Assembly (NCBI GenBank): GCA_049522195.1
Contig: JBEKOB010000008.1
Coordinates: 5,087 to 69,086, forward strand
Direction of reading: 5' to 3'
DNA from: UBA9647 sp049522195
Lineage (GTDB): Bacteria > Bacteroidota > Ignavibacteria > UBA10030
Length of the DNA stretch: 64,000 bases
Positions 53,982 to 63,306 of this stretch are shown here, piece after piece. The notes beneath the pieces are model-generated. The model was not told where the DNA came from. It was given only the letters and a program-made list of their open reading frames with translations, and did not search any database. Made by a program: the position numbers and the translations under genes. Numbering within the stretch: the first letter of the stretch is position 1; the number at the start of each line of letters is the position of its first letter.

Positions 53982-55634
53982 TTAGTAGTATTTCAATTCA
54001 TCTGGAATATTTCGAGCGAAAAGAGGAATTACTTTCTCCTCACCCAAGATTCTTTCCTTCTTAGTTTCCTCAATCCAAACGAGATTGACCAAGTAAATTA
54101 TAGCAGAACGCACGGCTTGAAAGAGATTCAAAGTTACTTCTAACAGTTTATCTTCTGTTATGGCAAGCTCATGGATATTCGTTTCCTCGTCCTCATCTGA
54201 AAACGGAGATGAGATCGGACCCAAGGGAACCACCTGAAGGTATTTGTGTTCCAAATGATTTCGTATAATTGAAAGATGGCTGAGATTGCCTTGTTTAGAG
54301 TAATCTTGAGCTATATCATACAGGGCTACTAAACCAACATTGGCTTGAATTTCATTCAGTTTGTTGTTTATGCCTTTTTTGAACTCCAGATCGGCATACC
54401 AAATATTTGCGAAATAGATTTTCCCCTTTTGATTCAATTCAAGATATTCATTCAAGAATACCGCGATCTTATCAAGCGAACTAAACGCCAAACGGTACGA
54501 AAATTTCAGCAATTCCTGATAAACATTCATCGAAGCATAATCAAGCGTGTTGATAATCGCAACCTTGCCGTCTACAAATCTGAGCTTAGGATCTTTGAAC
54601 TGAGATTGAGTCAACAAGAATCTCGCAGTAGCAAACTCCTGTTTGACTTGGTTAAGATATCGACAAAGGCTCAGATATTTGTCTTTCCCCTTTGAGGGCA
54701 CTAACATCTTTTGAATGACAATCGGATCGCCAACGGAGGCATAGCAGTTGCAATAAAAGCTGTGGGGATTTAAGTAAAGCCTGTGGTTAAGGCAGAAGTT
54801 CACATAGAATGTTTTGAACCGAGACCGATATCTCCTGTGCCATACTCTGACGTGCTCAGTTTTCTTCCTCAGATTCATCTTGCCCGTCAATGATTTCTTA
54901 ATCGGCTTCAAATAACTATCCTCAAAGAATCTCCTTGGTGCTTCTTCGATCATTTTAGATTTACACGCGCTCTTTAGCATCCAGTAGGCTTCATAATACA
55001 GCTTGGAATAGTACTCTTTTTCTGGTGTGACGTGAGTCAGAAAGCAAAAGACCCTTGCCTTATTTGCTAAAGCCATCGGATGTTTTGGAGAATGGTAAAG
55101 AGCTTTATCATAAAATTCGATTGATTCGAGATTTCTTCCTAGATCGTTGAAACAGTTTCCAAGATTTACGTATAGGCGGGCCATCCGCTCGTTGTCAATT
55201 TGTGGTCCTTTCTCAGTTAGCAAAGTAGTCGCATGATAGAAACAGTTCTTGGCTTGTTGGATCTGATTGATTGATACAATTGAGTATTTAAAATCAGGTT
55301 CCTGTTTTTCGATTTTGTGCAGGGCAGCAAAACCATTCCCGAGGTCGTACCAATAGGTGAACTCAAGTTCTTTGCCCTGCGTGAAGATTCTTTCCTTGTT
55401 GCTTTCGAGAAACCCGATTCCTTTCCTAACGATAGCCGGATCATTCAATCCGTCGCCAATATCAATCAAAAAACCTGCTACGTTTATGAGCACACCTATC
55501 TGATGAAGGTCGTACTTTTGATTTATTACCGACAATCCTTCGAACGCTTCTCGATACTTGCCTTCGCCAATCAGCCGGCTCACTGACCTAAATTCATCAG
55601 GATAAAGGAATTGACTCATTTCTTCGGTTACCAT
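53982..55634 (-). CDS. TPR-like protein with C-terminal HEPN (LA2681-type) domain, 550 aa
   Basis: N-terminal helical TPR-like repeats (about 15-240), a middle region, and a C-terminal HEPN-type domain in which RNHLEH (458-463) gives the R-x4-H motif typical of HEPN ribonucleases and abortive-infection effectors. The design and the motif fit the LA2681-like HEPN family. It is the first gene of the minus-strand group ending at 50692. Its start overlaps a decayed restriction enzyme tail, so it probably landed there by rearrangement; ATG 55619 is a possible alternative start. Confidence 0.78.
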   Translation of the reverse strand: MVTEEMSQFLYPDEFRSVSRLIGEGKYREAFEGLSVINQKYDLHQIGVLINVAGFLIDIGDGLNDPAIVRKGIGFLESNKERIFTQGKELEFTYWYDLGNGFAALHKIEKQEPDFKYSIVSINQIQQAKNCFYHATTLLTEKGPQIDNERMARLYVNLGNCFNDLGRNLESIEFYDKALYHSPKHPMALANKARVFCFLTHVTPEKEYYSKLYYEAYWMLKSACKSKMIEEAPRRFFEDSYLKPIKKSLTGKMNLRKKTEHVRVWHRRYRSRFKTFYVNFCLNHRLYLNPHSFYCNCYASVGDPIVIQKMLVPSKGKDKYLSLCRYLNQVKQEFATARFLLTQSQFKDPKLRFVDGKVAIINTLDYASMNVYQELLKFSYRLAFSSLDKIAVFLNEYLELNQKGKIYFANIWYADLEFKKGINNKLNEIQANVGLVALYDIAQDYSKQGNLSHLSIIRNHLEHKYLQVVPLGPISSPFSDEDEETNIHELAITEDKLLEVTLNLFQAVRSAIIYLVNLVWIEETKKERILGEEKVIPLFARNIPDELKYY

Positions 55635-55915
55635 TTCAGCATTTTGGGGCTTTTGCTTTTGACAATTCGAACCTCATCCTCAGCAAGTCCGTATAGTTTG
55701 TAAACAAGTCTATCAATCTCCCCTATCCATTGCCTTGATCTGGTGCTCCAACAGTTCTTTCTTGCCATCTGTGGTTGATTCTGTTTACGGTGAGGGTCCG
55801 ACATTCTCTCGACAAGCTGCGCCATCCGTGGTGCATTGCTTTGTCGTCTGGTGGATTGCAAAAGGCGATAGTAATTTAGATTTCTGTCTGGTCTTTGTAA
55901 GCAGTTTGCATTTGA
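55628..55915 (-). pseudogene. Decayed C-terminal tail of a type IIG restriction-modification enzyme
   Basis: The last part (IDRLVYKLYGLAEDEVRIVK) matches the ending of the intact enzyme at 56888 (IDEAVYELYGLTEEEIKIVE). Upstream the sequence looks like ...NPPDDKAMHH-MAQLVERM...RKQNQ-KELLEHQIKAMDR-EIDRL..., which requires at least three frame changes (near 55815, 55770 and 55728). The last two compensate each other. Nothing else of the enzyme is left. Confidence 0.65.
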
Positions 55916-55922
55916 TCATACT

Positions 55923-56765
55923 TCACTCTTTCCAAATCATTTCCCCTCTAGCATTCCAGAAAATCTCGCCAGGACCCATCCAAGGGAAAAGACCACACTC
56001 TTCTAGCTTCAGTAGCACAAATTTGATTGCATCCCCTGGACTTTGCGATAAGGTGCATAAGAACCTAGCTCCAGGAAAGTTAGTTGCACAGGCAAAGAAC
56101 TCAGGCCCGACAATATTCTCATCACCTTTTTTGAAATACAGGGGTGTCAATGCTATGCCAGCATCCCCCGTCCGCATCATACCATAAGGGCGGTAATCAT
56201 TCTTTTGGGGAGCTCTGACATATCTTCTAATCTCAGAATACAAATTAGAGCTGTGATGAGACTTGGTCTTCTCGATATCATTATTTGTGTCTTTCAACAT
56301 CTGCCATATTGAGCATTCAAAAGCGATTTTGTGCAAAGCTCGACTTACCTGTGTATGGTTCACATTCTTTAGACTTGCGTGCTGTATAGATAGTGTACCA
56401 TCATTTTTCAATACTACTCGCCCTTCACCTTTGTCGATGCTTAGTAATTTATTCCTCCGAGAAGTCAACCTTACTGTTTCGTTTTCATAGACAGAAATTG
56501 ACGAATTATAACTGGGAATGCTTTTCAATGTTTTCCACATCCGTAAAACCGGATGATTAACAAGATGAGTATCCAAATGTGAGCCGAAATAGCGGTTGCA
56601 ACTCCTGCAAATAATTCCTTTGGGGAGGGTATAGGGTGATATAATACGCAGCCTTGGGTCATCGCTCGTATTCCCAAGCGAAAAAGGGATGATATTATAT
56701 TCATCGTCAGACTTGCGATCGACCTTCCCTGAACAATACAGGCAGGTGTCTGTTATTAAGTTCAT
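55923..56765 (-). CDS. CxxC/HNH-like protein, 280 aa, family uncertain
   Basis: The N-terminus has CLYC (8-11), then EYNIIPFSLGN and CRSCNRYFGSHLD, the layout of an HNH_5-type nuclease finger (CxxC...EHxIP...CxxCN). The expected first His is Tyr here (EYNIIP), so the nuclease may be inactive or differently arranged. The remaining 200 residues are not recognised. It lies between the restriction tail remnant and the intact type IIG enzyme, close to both, so it may be part of a defence unit. Confidence 0.6.
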   Translation of the reverse strand: MNLITDTCLYCSGKVDRKSDDEYNIIPFSLGNTSDDPRLRIISPYTLPKGIICRSCNRYFGSHLDTHLVNHPVLRMWKTLKSIPSYNSSISVYENETVRLTSRRNKLLSIDKGEGRVVLKNDGTLSIQHASLKNVNHTQVSRALHKIAFECSIWQMLKDTNNDIEKTKSHHSSNLYSEIRRYVRAPQKNDYRPYGMMRTGDAGIALTPLYFKKGDENIVGPEFFACATNFPGARFLCTLSQSPGDAIKFVLLKLEECGLFPWMGPGEIFWNARGEMIWKE

Positions 56766-56887
56766 TCACTTTTCTTTCTCGCTGTCGGCCTTTGTTTGTA
56801 TGAACTTCAACCGTTGAGCCCGATTGCGCCACATCAGAGATTCTTGACCTTTTGTTTTGTACGATCTCCAAGCGTCGTTTTTCGATT

Positions 56888-59800
56888 TCACGTCCTTGAG
56901 TCGCCCTCCACAATCTTTATCTCTTCTTCTGTCAACCCATATAACTCATATACAGCTTCATCGATCTGACGGTCCAGGCTTTCACACTGCAGTTCGAGCC
57001 GATTCTTTTCGGCATCGGTCTTCGCGGTTGAGAGTGTTTCTTCGGAATACATTATCTGCTCGACAAGGCCCACTAAGTGATCGTGTTTCGATCTTTGTGA
57101 TGAATCATCAAAATCAATCATATGTATGGGCAGTTGCTCTGTGTACTTCGTCCAGAAACGAACATATCCTCCCCTCAACGCCGTACTGACACGCTTGAGG
57201 CACCAGAATAACAACTTGCTGTTTAGCAGGGCAAGAAGGTATTTCGGACTATGCCTGTCATCCTTTGGAAGTAAGCCATAACCTGTCTTGAAGAAATGTC
57301 CATTTGCATCGATCGTGAACGACGCTGTATTGTTATAGTCGGGGACCACGATCTTGGGCCTGGAAAAGAGAGTCATACTCTTCGGGTAACCAAAGGCATA
57401 CCAGTTTGGCCCTTTGAATCGCCCACCTTCTCGTTTCATTAGCTTTGTCTTGTTCAACTCCAAATACGAATGTGCTTTTGGAAAATCCCTCTTCAGATCA
57501 GTTTCTTGAATAAGATTGAACTCAGTATCGCCGATTTGGTAAGGGCAGATCATGACGGAAGAGGAGTGCAGGGGTCGATATCGACGGATATCCTTTCCCT
57601 TCAGGAATCTCTTTACGATCTCTGATTCTACATTCATACGCTGGGTGAGTGATGCCGAATCCCCTTTCACTATCGATTTACCAAACTCGCAGTTTTCCAA
57701 AACGAAGACGTCATCTGCACTCGTTTGGGTTCCTACGAAAATATGGAACACTTCAGACGCGTTTCGGTTCGTTGATTCGAGTCTGCGAAACAACCTCTCG
57801 TCGCCGGCGTCTCCAAATATCCACTGTGTTCCCGAAATTGATTTTTCTTCTATGACAATCTCATCCGCCTTCAAGTCCTTCTCCCACGTTTCAATATCCC
57901 CAACCTTAGCAAACCTGAATTCCGTATTGTTTCTCTTACTTAGGAAAAGAAGGCAAGTATACGTTGTCGCACCAACAAACACTTGATTCTCTCCGAAATG
58001 AACCACTTTGTCCAAGAACCTCCCGTCTGCGACGATGCGACGAAGTCCTTCACCATATTGAGCACTGAAAAATTTGTGCGGCAAAATGAATCCTAAGCTC
58101 CCCTCCCAACGCAAAAGGCTGATCCCTCGCTCGACGAAGACAACATATATGTCATAGTTCCCTGATGCAGCAGATGCAAAGTGATCTTTGAGATATTTCA
58201 CAGATTCAGGACTGGACTCATTCATCGTTTGAATTCTTATGTACGGTGGATTCCCCACAATACCATCAAAGCCACCCCTCTTGATCACCTTCGGAAACAC
58301 TTCTCCTGTGTTCATTGGTTTGAGCTTGGAATCATCTACATTCGGGAACAAAGATCCATCGAGAATATCCCGCCCGACTAGAGAATTTCCACACACAATA
58401 TTGTTTTTCAGGTCAGGCAGAATTGTTTCCTTGAACAATCCGAACTGATGGGCATCACTCATCGTTGCGTCTTCGAGGAGCTTCAGATACAGTGAGAGCT
58501 GTGTGACTTCGGTTGCTTGGAAATCGATATCCACACCGTAGATGTTATTGAGTAGGATTTCTTTCTTCTTTTTCAGCGAAAGATGTAGTTGCCCATCACG
58601 CTCAAACAGATCGTCCGTCTTCGCCTTCTCTCGGTTTGCCAGGTAATATCTGACGTGATAATCGAGCAGTTGAGCGTACACTTCGATCAGGAATGAACCC
58701 GATCCGCACGCAATATCTGCAAAAGCCAAATGTGCGATCTCGGCGGGAGTCTTGCCTTCGATCTGCCTCCCGACTGTTTCCTTTACGATGTAGCGGACGA
58801 TGTATTCGGGAGTATAGTAGACACCACCTGACTTTCGAACCTCCGGTTTTTCTTCAACCTTCACACGCTTGTCAGTAGCGTGCACCACCTTGCCTAGGAA
58901 CCTCTCGTAGATGCTGCCAAGAATCGATATCGGAATTTGGTTGAAATCGTATGGGGAACCCGGATCGGCCAGCTCCGAACATATCTCTGCGAACATTTTG
59001 TCTTCAGTAGTAGCAAATGTGATCTCATCCAGTATGCGATGCGGCTTGAAGACCAACCCGTTGTACTTGGGCTCACATCTTTTGCAGAGATTGACAAATC
59101 CCTTCCAAGCCGACTTCTGTCCTTTGAGATTGATGATCGCCTTCTCTTCAATACCTTTGTCTTCGAGGAACCGGATAAACACAAGTCGGTCAATTGTTCG
59201 TTGGACGGCCTCGGTGAGTTCTTCTCCTTCCAGCTTTTCATTAGCCTTCTTGAATGCTTTGGCAAGCGTGATGCGATATTCATCCAGCTCTTCCAGAAAT
59301 GCTTCATCGACCGCTTGATATCCTCCTTTGAGCAATCCTTTCTGGCCACCCTTGCCACGCGGCTTTGGCAACTCAGCCGCCCGCTTCTCAATTGAACCAC
59401 CCGCAACGGCCTCCCGTGAGAACAGATAGTAGACATGGGCGAATTTGTCTTCGACGGCATAGTCGGAATAATGGAATGACTCCACTTTGCGATTCATCGC
59501 TTCGTCGATATCTGGTTTGAACCGGCAGTCCAGAATATGAAATTCTTCGAAGTCTGTTAGTACCGCAAGCGGAGTTTTTGCATTCCAACCGTAACGGATC
59601 GTTTGGTAGTAATCTTCTGCATTTGCAAGGTTCTTCGACGGCTTTTTTGCCTCCACAAAGAATTTCGGATCTCGGAAATTCGGACTGAGGAAGAATGCGT
59701 AGTCAGCTCGCCGCTGGGAAGACCCTGCCATCTTTACCTTGTTCTCAATGTGGACCTCTTGCTCGTAAGGATTCCTTTGCTGCACGTGTGTGACATCCCA

Positions 59801-59935
59801 TCCCAAAGCAGCGAAGAATTTGTCAATGAAATCCTGACGAACTTGTGACTCTTGATAGCCGGGTGAAAGGTAGGCTGCCTCCTGTGCCTTAAAATCAGTC
59901 ACAAGTTGTTTAATAGTTTCAAAGGACTGCTTCAT
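56888..59935 (-). CDS. Type IIG restriction-modification enzyme (Eco57I-like), 1015 aa
   Basis: One polypeptide with nuclease and methyltransferase. N-terminal PD-(D/E)xK nuclease: Asp78 (RRADYAFF) and E95-x-K97 (FFVEAKKP). A helical linker (about 180-365), then an adenine methyltransferase domain with motif I ACGSGSF (409-415) and catalytic GNPPY (561-565), and a C-terminal target-recognition region ending in an EEIKIVEG helix. The length is normal. It acts on unmodified foreign DNA; the recognition sequence cannot be read. It starts 7 bases after the attC-like region at 59943. Confidence 0.9.
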   Translation of the reverse strand: MKQSFETIKQLVTDFKAQEAAYLSPGYQESQVRQDFIDKFFAALGWDVTHVQQRNPYEQEVHIENKVKMAGSSQRRADYAFFLSPNFRDPKFFVEAKKPSKNLANAEDYYQTIRYGWNAKTPLAVLTDFEEFHILDCRFKPDIDEAMNRKVESFHYSDYAVEDKFAHVYYLFSREAVAGGSIEKRAAELPKPRGKGGQKGLLKGGYQAVDEAFLEELDEYRITLAKAFKKANEKLEGEELTEAVQRTIDRLVFIRFLEDKGIEEKAIINLKGQKSAWKGFVNLCKRCEPKYNGLVFKPHRILDEITFATTEDKMFAEICSELADPGSPYDFNQIPISILGSIYERFLGKVVHATDKRVKVEEKPEVRKSGGVYYTPEYIVRYIVKETVGRQIEGKTPAEIAHLAFADIACGSGSFLIEVYAQLLDYHVRYYLANREKAKTDDLFERDGQLHLSLKKKKEILLNNIYGVDIDFQATEVTQLSLYLKLLEDATMSDAHQFGLFKETILPDLKNNIVCGNSLVGRDILDGSLFPNVDDSKLKPMNTGEVFPKVIKRGGFDGIVGNPPYIRIQTMNESSPESVKYLKDHFASAASGNYDIYVVFVERGISLLRWEGSLGFILPHKFFSAQYGEGLRRIVADGRFLDKVVHFGENQVFVGATTYTCLLFLSKRNNTEFRFAKVGDIETWEKDLKADEIVIEEKSISGTQWIFGDAGDERLFRRLESTNRNASEVFHIFVGTQTSADDVFVLENCEFGKSIVKGDSASLTQRMNVESEIVKRFLKGKDIRRYRPLHSSSVMICPYQIGDTEFNLIQETDLKRDFPKAHSYLELNKTKLMKREGGRFKGPNWYAFGYPKSMTLFSRPKIVVPDYNNTASFTIDANGHFFKTGYGLLPKDDRHSPKYLLALLNSKLLFWCLKRVSTALRGGYVRFWTKYTEQLPIHMIDFDDSSQRSKHDHLVGLVEQIMYSEETLSTAKTDAEKNRLELQCESLDRQIDEAVYELYGLTEEEIKIVEGDSRT

Positions 59936-59942
59936 CTCATCT

Positions 59943-60060
59943 GCCTGCGTTTAGGACTGGAGTTCGATGCATACAACAGATTTTCGATGAGGTCACTGCT
60001 AATCTACACGAATAACGAGCTGTATTCAACTCATGCGAGCACCCGTTCACCGTTTGTTAG
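59943..60060 (-). other. Degenerate attC-like site after the 60057 gene
   Basis: The stop TAA of the cassette gene lies inside the first core (CACTAAC), then AAACGGTGAACGGG and GCTCGCATG follow. The far end shows CCTAAACGCAGGC, a decayed match to the CCTAAACGTTAGC ending of the better site at 63890. Folding is weak. Confidence 0.5.
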
Positions 60061-60833
60061 TGGTCGCTTTTCTGCTCAGAGATAATTGGTTCAACTAAAT
60101 CGTAGAATTCCTTGGTGATTGGTTTCATCTTGACATGTTGATCCATGCCTTCGCGTAACCAATCTAGGGCAGACTGCCTTTTGCCGAGCAAATCTCTAGG
60201 CGCGTTCGTCGGAAATGCCGGAAAGAAAATAGGAATATAAGTCAGCCAGCCACACAACACGACCGAGATTTGATTAAGTGAAAACGTGCAGAGATCAGCA
60301 TCGAAGTGACAGCCCATTAGTGTAGTCCCCTTGTCCGCCGCGGAATAACTCGTCCTGAAAATCATGGATCCGAGACCGCCGTGAGCATATTCCGAGAGTA
60401 ATCTGGCGTACATAGGATCGTAGAATCCAGGAGCGATTTCATCAAACATAGTTCGGAATCTGACTCGCTTTTGCCGAAGGGCATGCGCCATCACCTGGTC
60501 TTTGTGACGATGGAAATAGCGCATTTGCACAAGCACTTCGTACATATTACGAAGTACGGAAACAGTCTCAAGATAGTACCCCGATTCGAGCAATATGGCT
60601 GCTGCGCGCACAGTATATGGGAAACGCAGGAGATGGTGATGTGCAAAGGCCTGAAATGTTCCATCGGCGGATTGAGGATCATCGACCCTGCCCGTGAAAT
60701 AGGCTGCATGGAAAAGAACATTAATAATTTCCGGATATTTTGTAAGCCATCCATGCAACTCGCGTTCTGTCGCCTTCTGGGTGTCAATTTCCGTATGGAA
60801 TAAATACCGGAAATCCATGAGGTTCTGTGTCAT
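60057..60833 (-). CDS. DUF5677-like helical protein, 258 aa
   Basis: A mostly helical protein with AAAILLESGYYLETVSVLRN followed by MYEVLVQMRYF and later RLLSEYAHGG, a layout that reminds of DUF5677 proteins (HEPN-related). No catalytic R-x4-H is obvious. It is a single-gene unit, with stop codon inside an attC-like core, as expected of an integron cassette. Function unknown. Confidence 0.6.
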   Translation of the reverse strand: MTQNLMDFRYLFHTEIDTQKATERELHGWLTKYPEIINVLFHAAYFTGRVDDPQSADGTFQAFAHHHLLRFPYTVRAAAILLESGYYLETVSVLRNMYEVLVQMRYFHRHKDQVMAHALRQKRVRFRTMFDEIAPGFYDPMYARLLSEYAHGGLGSMIFRTSYSAADKGTTLMGCHFDADLCTFSLNQISVVLCGWLTYIPIFFPAFPTNAPRDLLGKRQSALDWLREGMDQHVKMKPITKEFYDLVEPIISEQKSDH

Positions 60834-60864
60834 AGGATTGCACCTGTGATGCAGAAAAAATGGC

Positions 60865-61000
60865 AGTTAACGTTTAGCCAACCCCCCTTACGGACCGCCG
60901 TTCTAGCGAATTCCGATTTGACGGCGGGACGCAATGGAGCGAGCACTTTACATCTAGCCAAACTGAACTTCTCCCCTGCCTATCAAGCGTGCGAGTCACT
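60865..61000 (-). other. Degenerate attC-like site after the 61000 gene
   Basis: Minus-strand order: the stop TAA of the upstream gene, then GACTCGCACGCTTGATAGGC (same central words as the better sites), then GGCTAAACGTTAACTGCC, ending in GTTAACT (close to GTTRRRY). The central part is changed. Confidence 0.55.
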
Positions 61001-61545
61001 TATGTGACCGTCGGGCTAATATCGGAAACTAATTGATAAATATTCTTGAGCATTCGAGGCTGGTCCGTCGTGCAAAACTCTTTGCAGTGTTCCGGGTCGA
61101 CCTCGTTCCATTTGTAAACAGTGAGGATTATGGTTTGGACATCAGACCACATGTTGTTTTGAGCAGGAGCTGGTATCGGCCAGAAGAATATCAGAAGAAA
61201 GAAAATTAGGTTGAACAGAACAAAGAACAATCCCAAGAAGCAAGTGGCAACAAGGATGAGTGCGATAATGACACCGCTGATGTTTCGTGCTTTGTCAAGT
61301 GAAGAAAAGCTGGCTTTCATCCAAGATCCAATGTTGTTCGCATAGGAATCGAGAACCGGTTGAACATTTTGGCTTTCGAGTTTGATTTTGTCCTGCCCTA
61401 GGAAATTGAAGAACTTCTTGAGTTCTCCGTAGTCAGACAGAATGTGACCAAGGAACTTTGGTGACTTCACGCATCCCCAGAATGCGACGGCGGCGTAGTA
61501 AAGGAAAATCACCAGAAATATCTCGATGACAATGAGAAGAATCAT
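61000..61545 (-). CDS. Membrane protein, 181 aa, unrecognised
   Basis: A hydrophobic N-terminal helix (about 1-24), a soluble middle part (25-85), then a long hydrophobic stretch (about 88-126) of two helices, and a C-terminal polar region. No family recognised. A single-gene cassette between two attC-like regions. Confidence 0.65.
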   Translation of the reverse strand: MILLIVIEIFLVIFLYYAAVAFWGCVKSPKFLGHILSDYGELKKFFNFLGQDKIKLESQNVQPVLDSYANNIGSWMKASFSSLDKARNISGVIIALILVATCFLGLFFVLFNLIFFLLIFFWPIPAPAQNNMWSDVQTIILTVYKWNEVDPEHCKEFCTTDQPRMLKNIYQLVSDISPTVT

Positions 61546-61643
61546 GAAAGTGCCTTTGCGATTCTCATTGGACGAAGCCAGAACGGGTGTGAAGCTATGT
61601 CATTGGCACGTCGCGAAGCAATGTCCAGAGTGTGGCCGCTGGC

Positions 61644-61763
61644 GCCTAACGATAGGCAACACGCCGTTGCGAGCCGCCACTATCGAACTGACTCATTGCC
61701 GTGGCGAGCACATTACATTAACGTCCATCCAGCGTGCGAGCGCCGGCTTGCGTTTTGTTAGCC
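61644..61763 (-). other. attC-like site after the TlpA-like gene
   Basis: The ends are GGCTAAC and GTTAGGC, in inverted orientation. Inside are GCTCGCACGCTGG and GGCTCGCAACGGCGTG followed by TTGCC, the same words as in the site at 63170. The outer flanks are also partly inverted (GCGCTGCGGCTAAC against CCGCTGGCGCCTAAC). The loop is large. Confidence 0.7.
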
Positions 61764-61782
61764 GCAGCGCAACGTTCTGAGC

Positions 61783-63132
61783 CTACTTTCTCCATACACG
61801 AGAAAGTGTGGAATCGAGTTTGGAGCGGATCAAATCGGTGGTGGTCGCTAGTACGCGGCCGTTTCTGTCAACGAGGAATTCAGCTGGCACGGCATACACC
61901 CCCAACCGTTTGACATACTCGTTGTTGAATCCTCCAACTGCGAATGCCTGCCGCTAGGGTAGCGCGGGTCTTGCCTGAAGGAACGAAGCAGCCGCTCGAG
62001 GCGTGTCATCGAGAGAGACACTGAGAATTTGCAGGCCACTACGATTGTACCGGTTGTATGCGGTACGAAGAAAAGGCATCTGCTCAACACAGTGAATACA
62101 CCATGTTGCCCAGAAGGCTATCAAGTACACCTTTCCTCGAAATTGGTTGCCAGATATCTGGGTTGAGGACTGGTTCAGGTCAGCAAAAGAAAACGATGGC
62201 ATGTGTGTTCCGACGGAGACGTCGTACATAGAGATGTTAGCAAATGGTGCTGCCATCTTGGATAAACTGGACGCGGGAAACTCGCTTAGAAGTCTGGCAG
62301 CATACTGGCGGACACGTACGGAGTCATGCATCACTCGACCCTGAGGGAGATAAAAGAACATTGCCAACGCTCTCACGTATGGATCGGGATGAGTCTGCAC
62401 CACACTATCGAGATATGCGAGGAAATTCGCACGGACAGAACTATTGCAGAGAATGGTGGCCTCTTCCCAAAAAGGATGACGTGCAGATATCGAGTTCAGC
62501 GCAAACCTTGCGGCTGCCGGACTCAAGGTGTCACCAAACACAGCGGGTCCCAACCGAGCGATAAGGAGAGCTTGGCGGATAAGCGGATCCGTTTCAGTGA
62601 CAATCTGTCGGTTGAGTTCAGCGACATACGGATCCCAGTCGAACACGCTTTTGTCGCCTTGGCCTGGCTTAAGGGGATGCTTGCGAGTCGCTCTGCTATA
62701 CTTAGCACATTCGGCACCCAACTGTTCGTAGATTCTGTATAACTTTGCAGTGTGCGACTCGGGATTAAGGAACTTGAGCTGAAGCGTGGCAGAAGAGTCA
62801 CCTGACAACTCTACCTCCAGATCGAAGGAAAGCTCGATGTACAAGCGAGCCAGAATCTCGTAGTGATCGCCAATTGAGAAATACACACGATGAATACCCG
62901 CTTGCCTGATCGGAAGCATGAATGAGCCATCTTCGGACGCTCCCACTGAATCAATAACGCTATTTGACACGAGATCAACCGATTTCACAAAAAGGTGGTC
63001 TGATAGTTTGGCCCTGGGTGTGACAAACTTCCCTCGAACGACGATCTGTGCGGTCGTCTCACACGGCGTGGAGACGATTAGGGAAAAAAGGAGCACCACG
63101 AGGCTTGTAATGAGATTTGAGGGTGATTTCAT
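61783..63132 (-). pseudogene. TlpA-like thioredoxin-fold protein, interrupted by one amber codon
   Basis: Signal peptide (about 1-28), a long unrecognised N-terminal domain, and a TlpA/ResA-type thioredoxin domain with WCIHC (C345, C348). The frame meets TAG at 61956-61954, giving 392 residues. The same frame then continues for 56 more codons with clearly family-like sequence (GGFNNEYVKRLGVYAVPAEF, then LVDRNGRV), including the cis-proline region, and stops at TAG 61785-61783, just before the attC site. A nonsense mutation, sequencing error or recoded amber are the options; no frameshift is needed. Confidence 0.75.
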
Positions 63133-63162
63133 TGAACGACTCTCCTAGCAATACTTGACGTT

Positions 63163-63267
63163 GCGCAGCGCCTAACGTTCAGGCAACACGCCGTTACGAG
63201 CCAATCTTACTTTTCCTTCGCCTATCCAGCGTGCGAGCGCCGGTTTGCCGTTTGTTAGGTGCTGCGC
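63163..63267 (-). other. Best attC-like integron site (after the 63307 gene)
   Basis: Minus strand: ACCTAAC (fits RYYYAAC), spacer AAAC, GGCAA, then CCGGCGCTCGCACGCTGG, and at the other end TTGCC, spacer TGAAC, GTTAGGC (fits GTTRRRY). The 7-base flanks GCGCAGC and GCTGCGC extend the inverted repeat. The spacing R box - L box on both sides is like known attC sites. Cassette gene stops 40 bases before it. Confidence 0.8.
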
Positions 63268-63306
63268 AGCCGCATTCGGTATCGTGGCTGATCAAGCAAA
63301 CACCAG

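Noticed and set aside
61848..62090. Separate 80-codon minus-strand ORF at the end of the TlpA-like gene
   Set aside because: It is in another frame; the true continuation of the TlpA-like protein is in the original frame past the amber codon.
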